A stretch of DNA of 64,000 nucleotides, taken from Dorea formicigenerans (GTDB lineage Bacteria > Bacillota > Clostridia > Lachnospirales > Lachnospiraceae). A program made the position numbers and the translations under genes. Below the pieces are notes generated by a model. That model worked only from the letters and a program-made list of their open reading frames with translations. It did no database searches and had not been told where the DNA came from. This document shows positions 44,342 through 52,368 of this stretch, one piece after another; within the stretch, counting starts at the first letter, position 1; each line of letters opens with the position of its first letter. The stretch is taken from NCBI RefSeq assembly GCF_025150245.1, contig NZ_CP102279.1:671001-735000 (forward strand), in the 5' to 3' direction.

Positions 44342-45220
44342 ATGGAATTAAGACTATTACGCTATTTTCTGACCGTAGCAAAAGAACAGAGCTTTACAAA
44401 AGCAGCAGAACAATTGCATATTACCCAGCCAACGCTATCCAGACAAATGGCGGCATTTGAAGAAGACCTGGGAATAACATTATTTATTCGAAACGGGAAG
44501 AAAATATCGCTCACTGATGAAGGAATTTTATTAAAAAGGCGTGCCTTGGAGATTCTTAATCTTGAGGAAAGGACGATTGAGGAACTGAAAGGAAAAGAAG
44601 AGGTTGTAGAGGGCACGATAACCATTGGATGCGGTGAATTTGCAGCAGTGGAGACATTGGCGAAGATATGTAAAACATATAAAGAAAAATATCCGCTGGT
44701 TCAGATTGTATTGCATACTGCAACAGCAGATGCAGTGTATGAGATGATGAACAAAGGACTTGTAGATATTGCATTATTCATGGAGCCGGTGGACACCGAA
44801 GGACTGGATTATATCCGGATCACAGATTGCGATCACTGGTGTGTCGGAATGCGGCCGGATGATCCACTGGCAGAAAAAGAGTTTATAAAAAAAGATGATC
44901 TTATTGGAAAGCCCTTGATCCTGCCGGAAAGAATGAACGTTCAAAGTGAACTTGCCAACTGGTTTGGGAAAGACTTTTCAAAATTACAGATTGCTTTTAC
45001 GAGTAATCTTGGAACGAATGCCGGAGTTATGGCGGCAAATGGACTGGGGTATCCAGTTTCAATTGAGGGTGCTGCAAAGTATTGGCGAGAGGATATTCTT
45101 GTACAGCGAAGAATTACTCCTGAAATCACGACCAGCACGGTGATTGCCTGGAGACGTAACATCCCATATTCTTTGGCAGTCCGTAAAATGATTGAGGAGA
45201 TTAATGCTTTTCAGGCATAA
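44342..45220 (+). CDS. LysR family transcriptional regulator
   Basis: A 292-aa LysR-type regulator: N-terminal winged helix (MELRLLRYFLTVAKEQSFTKAAEQLHITQPTLSRQMAAFEEDLG) and a periplasmic-binding-like effector domain (TITIGCGEFAAVETLAKICKTYKEKYPLVQIVLHT). No signal for its ligand. It could control the upstream transporter/dipeptidase or the downstream flavodoxin and cupin genes; both are in the same direction, and the latter are behind a terminator. Confidence 0.93.
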   Translation: MELRLLRYFLTVAKEQSFTKAAEQLHITQPTLSRQMAAFEEDLGITLFIRNGKKISLTDEGILLKRRALEILNLEERTIEELKGKEEVVEGTITIGCGEFAAVETLAKICKTYKEKYPLVQIVLHTATADAVYEMMNKGLVDIALFMEPVDTEGLDYIRITDCDHWCVGMRPDDPLAEKEFIKKDDLIGKPLILPERMNVQSELANWFGKDFSKLQIAFTSNLGTNAGVMAANGLGYPVSIEGAAKYWREDILVQRRITPEITTSTVIAWRRNIPYSLAVRKMIEEINAFQA

Positions 45221-45266
45221 AACAAAATTCAATATAAGCATTAGACATAATGAAGCGATAGAGCTT

Positions 45267-45314
45267 AAAATAGATATGTAAGATGAATGTAAATCTTATA
45301 CATCTATTTTTTTT
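45267..45314 (+). terminator. terminator of the LysR gene
   Basis: AAAATAGAT ... pairs with CATCTATTTT, with a further TAAGAT / ATCTTA pairing inside, followed by T8. Confidence 0.75.
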
Positions 45315-45347
45315 GTGAAAAATACGTAAAGAAAGGGGCTTTTTATT

Positions 45348-45818
45348 ATGAGTAAAAAATTAGTGGCATTTTTCAGTGCAAGCGGAACAACAAAAAAAGT
45401 AGCACAGATGATCGCAGAGGAAGTAAAAGCGGATTTGTTTGAGATTGAGCCGAAAGTTCCATATACAAAGTCAGATCTTGACTGGATGAATAAAAAATCC
45501 AGAAGCAGTGTGGAAATGAGTGATAAAAAATATAGACCGGCGATTATGAAAAAAGAGATGGATATGAGTTCTTATGACGAGATCCTTCTGGGATTTCCAA
45601 TCTGGTGGTATGTGGCTCCGACAATCATCAATACATTTTTAGAAGCTTACGATTTCAGTGGTAAAAAGATTGTGCTTTTTGCAACATCCGGAGGAAGTGG
45701 ATTCGGGAACACTGTGAAAGAATTGCAGTCATCTGCACCAAACGCAATTATTACAGAAGGCAGACTGCTAAATCGTGGAACGAAACAGGAAATCAGTGAA
45801 TGGGTAAACTCTTTATAA
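45348..45818 (+). CDS. flavodoxin
   Basis: A 156-aa flavodoxin-like FMN electron carrier. The phosphate loop is FFSASGTTKKVA, and the later FGFPIWWYVAPTIINTFLEAYDFSGKKIVLFATSGGSGFG matches the flavin-shielding and C-terminal part. Followed by a CMD/cupin gene 28 bp downstream; the pair is common in Clostridia and may handle oxidative or electrophile stress. Confidence 0.92.
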   Translation: MSKKLVAFFSASGTTKKVAQMIAEEVKADLFEIEPKVPYTKSDLDWMNKKSRSSVEMSDKKYRPAIMKKEMDMSSYDEILLGFPIWWYVAPTIINTFLEAYDFSGKKIVLFATSGGSGFGNTVKELQSSAPNAIITEGRLLNRGTKQEISEWVNSL

Positions 45819-45846
45819 AGAACAGCGATATGGAGGTATACAGAAT

Positions 45847-46614
45847 ATGGGAAAAATAGTACAGACAGCAGGAAGAAATACACTTGGTGAATTTGCACCG
45901 GAATTTGCACATTTTAACGATGATGTACTTTTCGGCGAAAACTGGAATAACCAGGACATCGACGTAAAAACAAGAAGCATTATCACAGTGGTTGCTCTGA
46001 TGGCTTCTGGAATTACGGATTCTTCTTTAAAATATCATCTTCAAAATGCAAAAAATCATGGTGTGACACAAAAAGAGATTGCTGCAGTGATTACACATGT
46101 CGCATTCTATGCAGGTTGGCCAAAAGCATGGGCTGTTTTCAATCTTGCAAAGGAAGTGTGGGAAGCAGGCGAAGGAGATTTGCCATACGAAGAGGAAGCG
46201 ATGCGTGCGCATGCTAAAGAGATGGTATTTCCAATTGGTGCACCAAACGATGGCTTTGCACAGTATTTTTCTGGCAGAAGTTTTCTTGCACCGATTTCTA
46301 CTTCTCAGGTTGGAATTTTCAATGTGACATTCGAACCAGGATGCAGAAATAACTGGCACATCCATCATGCAAAAAGTGGAGGTGGACAGATCCTGGTATG
46401 TGTTGCCGGAAGAGGATATTATCAGGAAGAAGGTAAAGAAGCTGTAGAAATGACGCCAGGTGACTGCATCAATATTCCTACAGGTGTTAAGCACTGGCAT
46501 GGAGCCGCACCGGATGAATGGTTTTCACATCTGGCAATAGAAGTGCCGGGCGAAAATAGTTCCAATGAATGGCTTGAACCGGTAAGTGATGAAGAATATA
46601 GAAAACTAAAATAG
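45847..46614 (+). CDS. carboxymuconolactone decarboxylase-like and cupin fusion protein
   Basis: A 255-aa two-domain protein. Residues 1-115 are a CMD/AhpD-like domain (RSIITVVALMASGITDSSLKYHLQNAKNHGVTQKEIAAVITHVAFYAGWPKAW) without the AhpD CxxC pair. Residues about 140-240 are a cupin barrel with a metal site (NWHIHHAKSGGGQ, GDCINIPTGVKHWHGA). AAGATATGGAGGT-type ribosome site upstream. Substrate unknown. Confidence 0.9.
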   Translation: MGKIVQTAGRNTLGEFAPEFAHFNDDVLFGENWNNQDIDVKTRSIITVVALMASGITDSSLKYHLQNAKNHGVTQKEIAAVITHVAFYAGWPKAWAVFNLAKEVWEAGEGDLPYEEEAMRAHAKEMVFPIGAPNDGFAQYFSGRSFLAPISTSQVGIFNVTFEPGCRNNWHIHHAKSGGGQILVCVAGRGYYQEEGKEAVEMTPGDCINIPTGVKHWHGAAPDEWFSHLAIEVPGENSSNEWLEPVSDEEYRKLK

Positions 46615-46629
46615 GAAGATTGAAAAAAG

Positions 46630-46642
46630 TATATCAGCTGGG
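46630..46642 (+). repeat. 5' stub of the dispersed structured element
   Basis: TATATCAGCTGGG is identical to the first 13 bases of copy B; the rest is absent. It marks the left edge of the decayed mobile-element zone. Confidence 0.5.
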
Positions 46643-46730
46643 TAGATTGTTTTGAAAAGGCTTCCTTAAAAGGCATGGTCGGTGGCGGTGGAATTGATGC
46701 AGCAAATACAGCTGAGGATCATGTGGGTAG

Positions 46731-47006
46731 GAAAATGGCACAGGAGATGAATGGGAAACACATCACTATATTTCATTGAGCGGGGTAAGCGAAAGGGCGT
46801 TGATGCAGTATCTTGCAGATCATAAAAATATCCGAAAGATTTATCTCTGCCTTGATAATGATATTGCCGGAAATGCCGCCTGTGAGAATCTTGCAGAAAA
46901 AATCCCAAACGATAAGGTGGTAATGCGATTAAGACCAGTAAAGAAAGACTGGAATGAATGTCTGACAGCAGGAATTATCTGCTTTGGTTTTTTCAATAAT
47001 TTCTAA
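46731..47006 (+). pseudogene. toprim-domain protein fragment (ICE-type)
   Basis: Open from an in-frame TAG at 46728. The reading GDEWETHHYISLSGVSERAL and IRKIYLCLDNDIAGNAACEN matches the toprim part of the DUF3991/toprim primase-like proteins of Tn916/Tn1549-type integrative elements. N-terminal and C-terminal parts are missing, and the end (GIICFGFFNNF) is unrelated. The stretch just upstream (46631-46779 in another frame) is open too, but I do not recognise it. Confidence 0.6.
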
Positions 47007-47029
47007 AATTGAGGTTGCTTTGAGAGTGC

Positions 47030-47310
47030 GATTGGTGGAAGCATTGCTTATACACGGAGAACCACTTGTTTTGCAAGATTCATCGATTTTTAAAGAGAAA
47101 AAACGGCATTTGTGAAAATTGCCCTTACTGCAACTCCGGCATTACATACAACGGAAATTTTTGGTCAGCCAGTATTCAAATACACTTACCGAGAAGCTGT
47201 TATAGAGGGATATCTTGTTGATCATGATGCGCCACATCATTTGGAAAGAAAACTCAGTACAGGGGGTATTCATTATAAATCTGGTGACACTGTGACTATA
47301 TCGGTCACAA
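47030..47310 (+). pseudogene. restriction-type DEAD/DEAH helicase fragment
   Basis: VRLVEALLIHGEPLVLQDSS and, after a one-base frameshift near 47097, FVKIALTATPALHTTEIFGQ and PVFKYTYREAVIEGYLVDHD. TATPA is helicase motif III-like, and the context matches type I restriction HsdR-like helicases. Both ends are lost and the 3' end is fused to an integrase tail. Confidence 0.6.
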
Positions 47311-47447
47311 TGAATGTGTACACGCATATCGGATTCGATGATGCAGAGGAAGAACTGAAACGAATGGAAGAGTTTAGGAAAGCGCAGGCGGAGGTTGAAC
47401 AGAAGAAAGAGAAATCTATGTCGCAGAAGATGTTTAAGGTAGTTTAA
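47311..47447 (+). pseudogene. tyrosine recombinase 3' tail, scar 1
   Basis: In frame with the helicase fragment: VTMNVYTHIGFDDAEEELKR, a linker rich in Glu and Lys, then SQKMFKVV-stop. M-x-V-Y-T-H carries the catalytic Tyr of phage-type integrases, so the fragment begins just before the active-site Tyr. A short GC-rich terminator (47464-47492) follows. Confidence 0.65.
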
Positions 47448-47463
47448 TATGGAAAAGAGATGA

Positions 47464-47492
47464 CGCTCCGGCTTAGGCTGGGGCGATTTTTT
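47464..47492 (+). terminator. terminator after integrase scar 1
   Basis: CGCTCC pairs with GGGGCG around GGCTTAGGCT, followed by ATTTTTTG. Similar in layout to the one at 48829-48856. Confidence 0.6.
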
Positions 47493-47602
47493 GTGGAAAA
47501 AACCGGCTCTTTCTGATATGATTAATATGTATGCAGATTCGGTTACCAATATTAAAATGTCAGGCTACCAAGGGTAGCACTTTTTAAAGGAGGTAGATGA
47601 TT

Positions 47603-48334
47603 ATGAATCATTACGAAGAAGGCATTAATGCAATGTGGGAAGAGGTGGAAGGCAAAAAGCCTGAATCAATTCATCAACCATCAGACAAAGAACGATGGAA
47701 AGAATTTGTGGAGGAATACAGTCATAGCGGATATCTTGTCCAGTCAGAGTTTGGTACTATTGATACCACAGATGATGCGATGAAAGATGTAGCGGGTGGA
47801 GAAAACTTATCGTATGAGGAATACCTACAGGTACTTTTTAATTCCAGAAACATCATAAGGCATTGCTTTGAGTATTGCTATTACAGCAATGCTTGGTGTG
47901 ACTTCAAAGGTCGGATTAGCAGATTTGATAAAAAGAAAGGCAAGGTCATATTCAATTGCATCTATGTATCTGGCGGACTTATGGATGGTGATTGCTACGA
48001 AGGCAAGGAAGACCATGTCTGGATGGATATGGAGCCTTTTGAAGAATATCAAGTGGGAGATTGCTTATCCTTTGGGGGCGAGATATATCGTTATCTGAAA
48101 ACAAAAAATGGTAAGCAGATATCATTTGGAATAAGAGAACCGTATGATATTAAAAAGATTGAATCTTACGAGTTGCCTAGTGATGATGATATGCTTATGC
48201 AGGCTGTAGATCAAATGATATGTGAAGTCTGTATGTTTAATGAACACTGTTACATGGGTATGTGTATAGCTAATGAGGAATGGCGAGAAGGAATGCGAAA
48301 AACTTTATTTAATGCTGCAAAAGGAAACAAATAA
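47603..48334 (+). CDS. uncharacterised protein with C-terminal Cys/His cluster
   Basis: Not recognised. A 243-aa soluble protein with an AGGAGG ribosome site nine bases before its ATG. The N-terminal part is acidic and helical; the middle (WCDFKGRISRFDKKKGKVIFNCIYVSGGLM ... VGDCLSFGGEIYRYLKTKNGKQISFGIREP) looks like a beta-rich, OB-like domain; the C-terminus CEVCMFNEHCYMGMC could bind zinc. Such genes travel in clostridial integrative elements. An intact gene within the junk zone. Confidence 0.6.
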   Translation: MNHYEEGINAMWEEVEGKKPESIHQPSDKERWKEFVEEYSHSGYLVQSEFGTIDTTDDAMKDVAGGENLSYEEYLQVLFNSRNIIRHCFEYCYYSNAWCDFKGRISRFDKKKGKVIFNCIYVSGGLMDGDCYEGKEDHVWMDMEPFEEYQVGDCLSFGGEIYRYLKTKNGKQISFGIREPYDIKKIESYELPSDDDMLMQAVDQMICEVCMFNEHCYMGMCIANEEWREGMRKTLFNAAKGNK

Positions 48335-48355
48335 TTTTTCTTTATGATTACAGGG

Positions 48356-48386
48356 GCAGGCAGCAATTGATGTTGTCTGCCTTTTT
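48356..48386 (+). terminator. terminator
   Basis: GGCAGGCAGCA pairs with TGTTGTCTGCC (wobbles allowed), followed by TTTTT. Confidence 0.65.
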
Positions 48387-48441
48387 GAATGGAGCATTAC
48401 TGCAACTTTGACGATTACAAAAGGATGATAATGAAAGGATT

Positions 48442-48840
48442 AGAGATTATCTTGTGAATGGTAGTGAAGTGCATATTGATATTTACGATGATCGTATGGA
48501 AATTTATTCGCCGGGAGGCATGCCAGACGGTTCCATTATTCAGGACAGAGATCCGCTTACAGTTCCATCAACGAGAAGAAACCCAGTTTTAGCAGATATA
48601 TTTAATCGGCTGGGATATATGGAACGTAAAGGTAGTGGATTTGGAAAAATCATCGGCGGCTATGAATTTCAGATCAACTATGATGAAAGTAAAAAGCCGT
48701 CTTTTAGATCAGATCGGTACCAGTTTACAGTTGTGATGCCAGAAAAGAATTGGAATGGACGCAAGGAGAGAAGCCTGTGTCACAGAAGATGTTTAAAGCA
48801 ATATAGGAGAATAGTTAGTTTGGAGGCGCTCTGGCGATAG
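48442..48840 (+). pseudogene. C-terminal part of an AlbA/RecG-like ATP-binding protein
   Basis: RDYLVNGSEVHIDIYDDRME, YSPGGMPDG, FNRLGYMERKGSGFGKI: these are the C-terminal ATPase-like motifs of AlbA_2/HATPase_c_4 proteins related to the intact gene at 53541. The N-terminal AlbA domain is missing and there is no start codon with a ribosome site. The last 30 codons are read through an integrase tail lying in another frame. Confidence 0.65.
48747..48806 (+). pseudogene. tyrosine recombinase 3' tail, scar 2
   Basis: In the frame not used by the ATP-binding fragment: ELEWTQGEKPVSQKMFKAI-stop, homologous to the tails at 47447 and 48986. A terminator follows at 48829-48856. Confidence 0.6.
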
Positions 48841-48856
48841 CTGGAGCGTTTTTGTT
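48829..48856 (+). terminator. terminator after integrase scar 2
   Basis: CGCTCT pairs with GGAGCG around GGCGATAGCT, followed by TTTTTG. Confidence 0.6.
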
Positions 48857-48896
48857 ATGGAAATGAGAAGAAAATGACGATATAATAAATAGTATA

Positions 48897-48986
48897 TCAG
48901 ATATAGAAGAAATGGAAAATGCCCGCAGGAAATTGGAGAAAGGGCAGAAGAAGCCAGTGAGCCAGAAAATGTTTAAAGTGGTTTAG
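48897..48986 (+). pseudogene. tyrosine recombinase 3' tail, scar 3
   Basis: SDIEEMENARRKLEKGQKKP then VSQKMFKVV-stop; same C-terminal motif as scars 1 and 2 but distinct in the linker, so it comes from a different integrase allele. Confidence 0.6.
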
Positions 48987-49089
48987 AAAAATATCAAATG
49001 CAGCCTAAGTCAGAAATGGCTTGTGCGTGTTTATGGTTGTATACAGAAGTGTCAAGATGCTGTGTGATTATGAAAGGAAGCGATCGGAC

Positions 49090-49947
49090 ATGAAAAAAAT
49101 AACAATTGATAATACGGAGTATGTGGTATATGGAAATAATGAAAAAAAAGATAACTTAAAACCACATATTGAAGTTGCAGAAACAGGAATAGTTCCAGAG
49201 GGAAAACAGAGAGGATTACTTTTGTTATATTTAGAGGAAAAAGGAATAGAACCAATTCAAGGAGCAACTACATACTGGTGTATAAATAAAATATTAAAAA
49301 TGGATAATTTGAAAGTTTTTGATAAAAAAATTGTAAAACAAAAAAAATCCTCGTCAAAAAAAATATATTTGCCTATTACAGTAGAAAATATAGAAGAACA
49401 GCACCGTTTAGTAGAAGAAAGTACAAACTATGGTAAGGAAGGTTTAATAATTAGAGAGGTTTTGAATGCGTATCCAAAGCATGACGATTTAAATACAATC
49501 GCAATGAAAATTGCTGTAATAGATGTGACAAATTCTACGCATTTGTCACAGTATAAGAGTCAATTATCGTTATATGATTTGGCAAAAGTAATTTTGGATA
49601 TTCCTGCTTTTGATGTTAGATTGGCAGCAGGTGATCCTGAACTTGTGAATATTATTGCTAAGAATGTAGGGGCAATCAATATGTTTTCTTTTGCTTCTAA
49701 GTATTGTACATATCACAATGTAGAGGTTTATCACAGGGATGATTATTCGATATTTGATGGAATTGTAAAAGAGTCACTACCTAACTATGTTGATGGACTG
49801 TCTAAACATAAATTAGATGTTTGGAAATCGGAATATAATTATGTAGCGTTTAATGAATGCATCGGAGGATTATTAGACGAGTATAATATTCACATCCCAT
49901 TCAGGAGAAGAAAATTCGATCATTTTTTATGGTATGCCAATAGGTAG
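49090..49947 (+). CDS. uncharacterised protein, possible HhH/glycosylase-like C-terminal half
   Basis: A 285-aa protein, AT-rich compared with the flanking chromosome. AAAGGAAG precedes the ATG. The N-terminal third is rich in Lys; the C-terminal half (AKNVGAINMFSFASKYCTYHN, then YHRDDYSIFDGIVKESLPNY) recalls helical proteins found near defence genes in Firmicutes, some with a DNA-glycosylase-like fold. I cannot assign a family. Lies between integrase scars and a phage-like fragment. Confidence 0.55.
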   Translation: MKKITIDNTEYVVYGNNEKKDNLKPHIEVAETGIVPEGKQRGLLLLYLEEKGIEPIQGATTYWCINKILKMDNLKVFDKKIVKQKKSSSKKIYLPITVENIEEQHRLVEESTNYGKEGLIIREVLNAYPKHDDLNTIAMKIAVIDVTNSTHLSQYKSQLSLYDLAKVILDIPAFDVRLAAGDPELVNIIAKNVGAINMFSFASKYCTYHNVEVYHRDDYSIFDGIVKESLPNYVDGLSKHKLDVWKSEYNYVAFNECIGGLLDEYNIHIPFRRRKFDHFLWYANR

Positions 49948-50063
49948 GGGTATGAAAGTGGAAATCAAAGAAACTTCTGGATATGGATTGGTTCGTATAA
50001 CAGAATATGAAGTAGGGCTGATAAATTATTTGTATTTAGTCAGTTGTACAGTTAGGTCTTTCG

Positions 50064-50174
50064 ATGGCAGACTTAGAACTGCTGTCGATTGGCCTAATCA
50101 ATGACATGTATGCAGAGAGCAGAAATGATGATTGTAAGTATGCAGAGCTTGCAACGCAGGAAGATTTCGATTGA
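50064..50174 (+). pseudogene. short phage/ICE-like fragment
   Basis: 36 codons, MADLELLSIGLINDMYAESR then NDDCKYAELATQEDFD-stop. The form resembles small phage tail-assembly or element proteins; no ribosome site is seen and the flanking reading frames are broken, so it is probably a remnant. Confidence 0.35.
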
Positions 50175-50191
50175 TTTTAATTAGAAAATAA

Positions 50192-50249
50192 AAGCTCTAC
50201 ATCTTTAAAACCGCGTGTGAGCGTTGTTTTATTAAAAGATGCAGAGCTT
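50192..50249 (-). terminator. terminator of the prepilin gene
   Basis: AAGCTCT and CATCTTT pair with AAAGATG and AGAGCTT, 12-nt unpaired core region between; T-rich on the minus-strand exit. Confidence 0.7.
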
Positions 50250-50265
50250 CTTCTTTTATTGAAAT

Positions 50266-50919
50266 TCACCGATTCCAAGACCATTCACCGATTCTAAGAC
50301 AAGCGCGAATACCGGCGCAAGACCATGCACGGGAAACAGTTGGATCGGTTGAGTTACCTTCATCAATTGCAGCAAGATAATAAATCGAACTATAGTAACT
50401 AGAATATGAGGAATCACTTACTGTGCCATAATCTGTTGTTTCACCGATTTTATATGCTTCATATTGTTTGGTATCGGAACTGTACAATCCCAAGTATCCT
50501 CTAGCAGTATAAATGATGCTATGGACCTTTCCGTTTCCATTGATGAGAGCTAAGAAATGACCGGATCCGTCCTGCAAACTTGGTACTTCGGATAATTTTA
50601 CCGTTTCATTGTAGGAATCTTTCAGGTTAACACCAGCAAGCCCATTACTGTATGGGGCAGGATTTCCAGAAAAACTGGCAAGTGTTATCGCTCCACTAGA
50701 GGCTTTCCATTGCGTTGAACCTGCATATAATTCAGAGGTTACAGTTTGTACTGCTTCGTGCAGCATTCGAGTTTCTGCGATGACTTTATCTTTTTTCGCT
50801 TTTTCGATATAGCCTGTTAATGCCGGAATTAGTAGTGCGGCAAGAATTGCTAAAATTGTTAATACAACAATCAGTTCTACTAAAGTAAAACCACTTTTTT
50901 TACTTTTAGAATGTTTCAT
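50266..50919 (-). CDS. orphan type IV prepilin-like protein
   Basis: A 217-aa protein with a class III signal: KKSGFTLVELIVVLTILAIL, i.e. a Gly before the cleavage site, Phe1 and Glu5, then one hydrophobic helix. The rest is a pseudopilin-like, Ser/Tyr-rich globular domain. No prepilin peptidase, ATPase or other pilus gene is nearby. The last codons contain a 19-bp tandem duplication that changes the reading frame, giving the C-terminus LRIGEWSWNR. Secretion by a chromosomal pilus system elsewhere is assumed. Confidence 0.85.
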   Translation of the reverse strand: MKHSKSKKSGFTLVELIVVLTILAILAALLIPALTGYIEKAKKDKVIAETRMLHEAVQTVTSELYAGSTQWKASSGAITLASFSGNPAPYSNGLAGVNLKDSYNETVKLSEVPSLQDGSGHFLALINGNGKVHSIIYTARGYLGLYSSDTKQYEAYKIGETTDYGTVSDSSYSSYYSSIYYLAAIDEGNSTDPTVSRAWSCAGIRACLRIGEWSWNR

Positions 50920-51135
50920 TTTGTAATGTCCCCCTATGAAATAAGAACTATATTTCTTTATTTAATAAGTATAAGGGATAGCTTGTCTGAAAACAAGAAG
51001 AATTATAATTGTAAGTATGAGTTGAAGTATTTTGCAAAAAGTGTAGTTTTAAACAAGAAAAATATAATACCCTGAAAAGCCGATAAAACAACGCAAAACT
51101 CGGCAATACAGGGCATTTCAGAACAGGAGAATTTT

Positions 51136-51268
51136 ATGATTAGAGTACTTTTTATCTGTCACGGCAGTGTTTAAGAAACGTGGCGAAAGCCATGATTTTA
51201 TTGGGTTTCTTGGATGGAAACGTAGAATTTACACCTTATTTACACCTTTGGAAGATCGGATTGGTATA
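51136..51268 (+). repeat. 133-nt direct repeat R1 (phosphatase-gene start plus arm-type motifs)
   Basis: First of three repeats of identical length. Starts with ATG and 12 codons (MIRVLFICHGSV) then TAA; FICHGN-type sequence is the start of low-molecular-weight phosphatase genes. At offset 92 it has TTTACACCTT-A-TTTACACCTT, a perfect tandem. Upstream (51070-51112) nested stems CCCTG/CAGGG and GCCGA/TCGGC are visible. The rest of 50920-51408 holds no gene. Confidence 0.75.
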
Positions 51269-51360
51269 GTTAGAATAGTAAAGACGTGGGATGAATCTTG
51301 CGTCCTTTTTTAGATTGTGTAATTACATGTTGCTTGAAAAATCAAATAACATATGATAAA

Positions 51361-51395
51361 TTATAAATGTGATGTAAAAAGAGTCACATTTATAA
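51361..51395. promoter_or_regulatory. operator of the AbiE-like pair
   Basis: Perfect 12-bp inverted repeat TTATAAATGTGA / TCACATTTATAA with an 11-bp spacer, ending 13 bp before the regulator's ATG. AbiEi-type antitoxins bind inverted repeats in their own promoters. Confidence 0.65.
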
Positions 51396-51408
51396 AAAGG
51401 TGATTGAT

Positions 51409-52368
51409 ATGAAAGAATTTTTGGAAAAAATATTACGGCAAAATGTAATAATGACGGAGAATAAAGAGGTATATAAAAAGCTTCCGTTAGTATATCGTGG
51501 AAGGTATGATATTTTTACAGTAGAGACGAATGGTGCGTTATGGATGGCTATTCATCCAAAAGATGATGTCGGACTTGTTATGTTACGTAGAGACAGAGCT
51601 GGTGTAGAAAAAATGACAGGATTAAATTGTGCAATATTTCTTGATCGAACAACATTTTATATAAAGGAAAAAATGATGGAAGAAGGAATTCCTTTTGTAA
51701 TAGAAGGGAAGCAGGTATTTCTCCCATTTATTGGATATTTGCTGAGTAAGGGAAATGAAAGAGAATTGGCACCAGTTCATTTGATTTCTTTTTTGACGCA
51801 AAAAATGCTCCTGATGGCTATTTATGAACGATGGAATGAAGTGAAAGTATCTGATGCAGCGAAACGAATAGGAGTGTCAACAAAATCTGCAAGTCGGTGT
51901 TTTGATGAACTGGAATATTTAAATATTGATGTGTTGGGCATGAAAGGTAAATCAAGAGTTATCAATATTCCGGATGACCGAAAACAATTATGGCAGCAGA
52001 TTGAGCGTGTGTTAAGAAATCCAGTGATTCGAAGATTTGTTCTGAGAGAAGATATGAAAATAGAAAAGAAAGCAGGTATTTCTGCTTTATGTGAGTATTC
52101 TCTTTTGTCAGATAATGTTTATCCTACTTATGCAGTAACAAAGAGAGAACTGAAAGCTAGTGGAGTGAAAGTGGAAAAACAAGTGAGCGAATTGGAAGAA
52201 ATTGGTTGTGTTGTTTTGGAACTGGGATATTTCATTGATTTTTTAGGAAAAGGATTTCAAGATCCCTTGAGCGTAGTATTGTCACTTACAGGAGAAGAGC
52301 AAGAAGAGGAACGGGTAGATATTTCTATTAATGAGATGTTGGAGGAATATGTATGGTCAAAGGATTAG
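51409..52368 (+). CDS. HTH regulator, AbiEi-like antitoxin candidate
   Basis: A 319-aa protein with a winged-helix segment in the middle (about residues 135-185, KVSDAAKRIGVSTKSASRCFDELEYLNID) and a C-terminal helical domain. The ATG at 51409 after AAAGGTGA is preferred to a GTG at 51400. It overlaps the nucleotidyltransferase gene by 16 bp. The pairing of an HTH protein with a downstream nucleotidyltransferase, plus a palindromic operator, suits a type IV (AbiE-like) toxin-antitoxin or abortive-infection unit; the antitoxin role is inferred. Confidence 0.6.
   Translation: MKEFLEKILRQNVIMTENKEVYKKLPLVYRGRYDIFTVETNGALWMAIHPKDDVGLVMLRRDRAGVEKMTGLNCAIFLDRTTFYIKEKMMEEGIPFVIEGKQVFLPFIGYLLSKGNERELAPVHLISFLTQKMLLMAIYERWNEVKVSDAAKRIGVSTKSASRCFDELEYLNIDVLGMKGKSRVINIPDDRKQLWQQIERVLRNPVIRRFVLREDMKIEKKAGISALCEYSLLSDNVYPTYAVTKRELKASGVKVEKQVSELEEIGCVVLELGYFIDFLGKGFQDPLSVVLSLTGEEQEEERVDISINEMLEEYVWSKD

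Noticed and set aside
51136-51174. 12-codon peptides at the start of R1, R2 and R3 as real short genes
   Set aside because: Their similarity to phosphatase gene starts and identical stop position fit an attachment-site scar better than a peptide gene.
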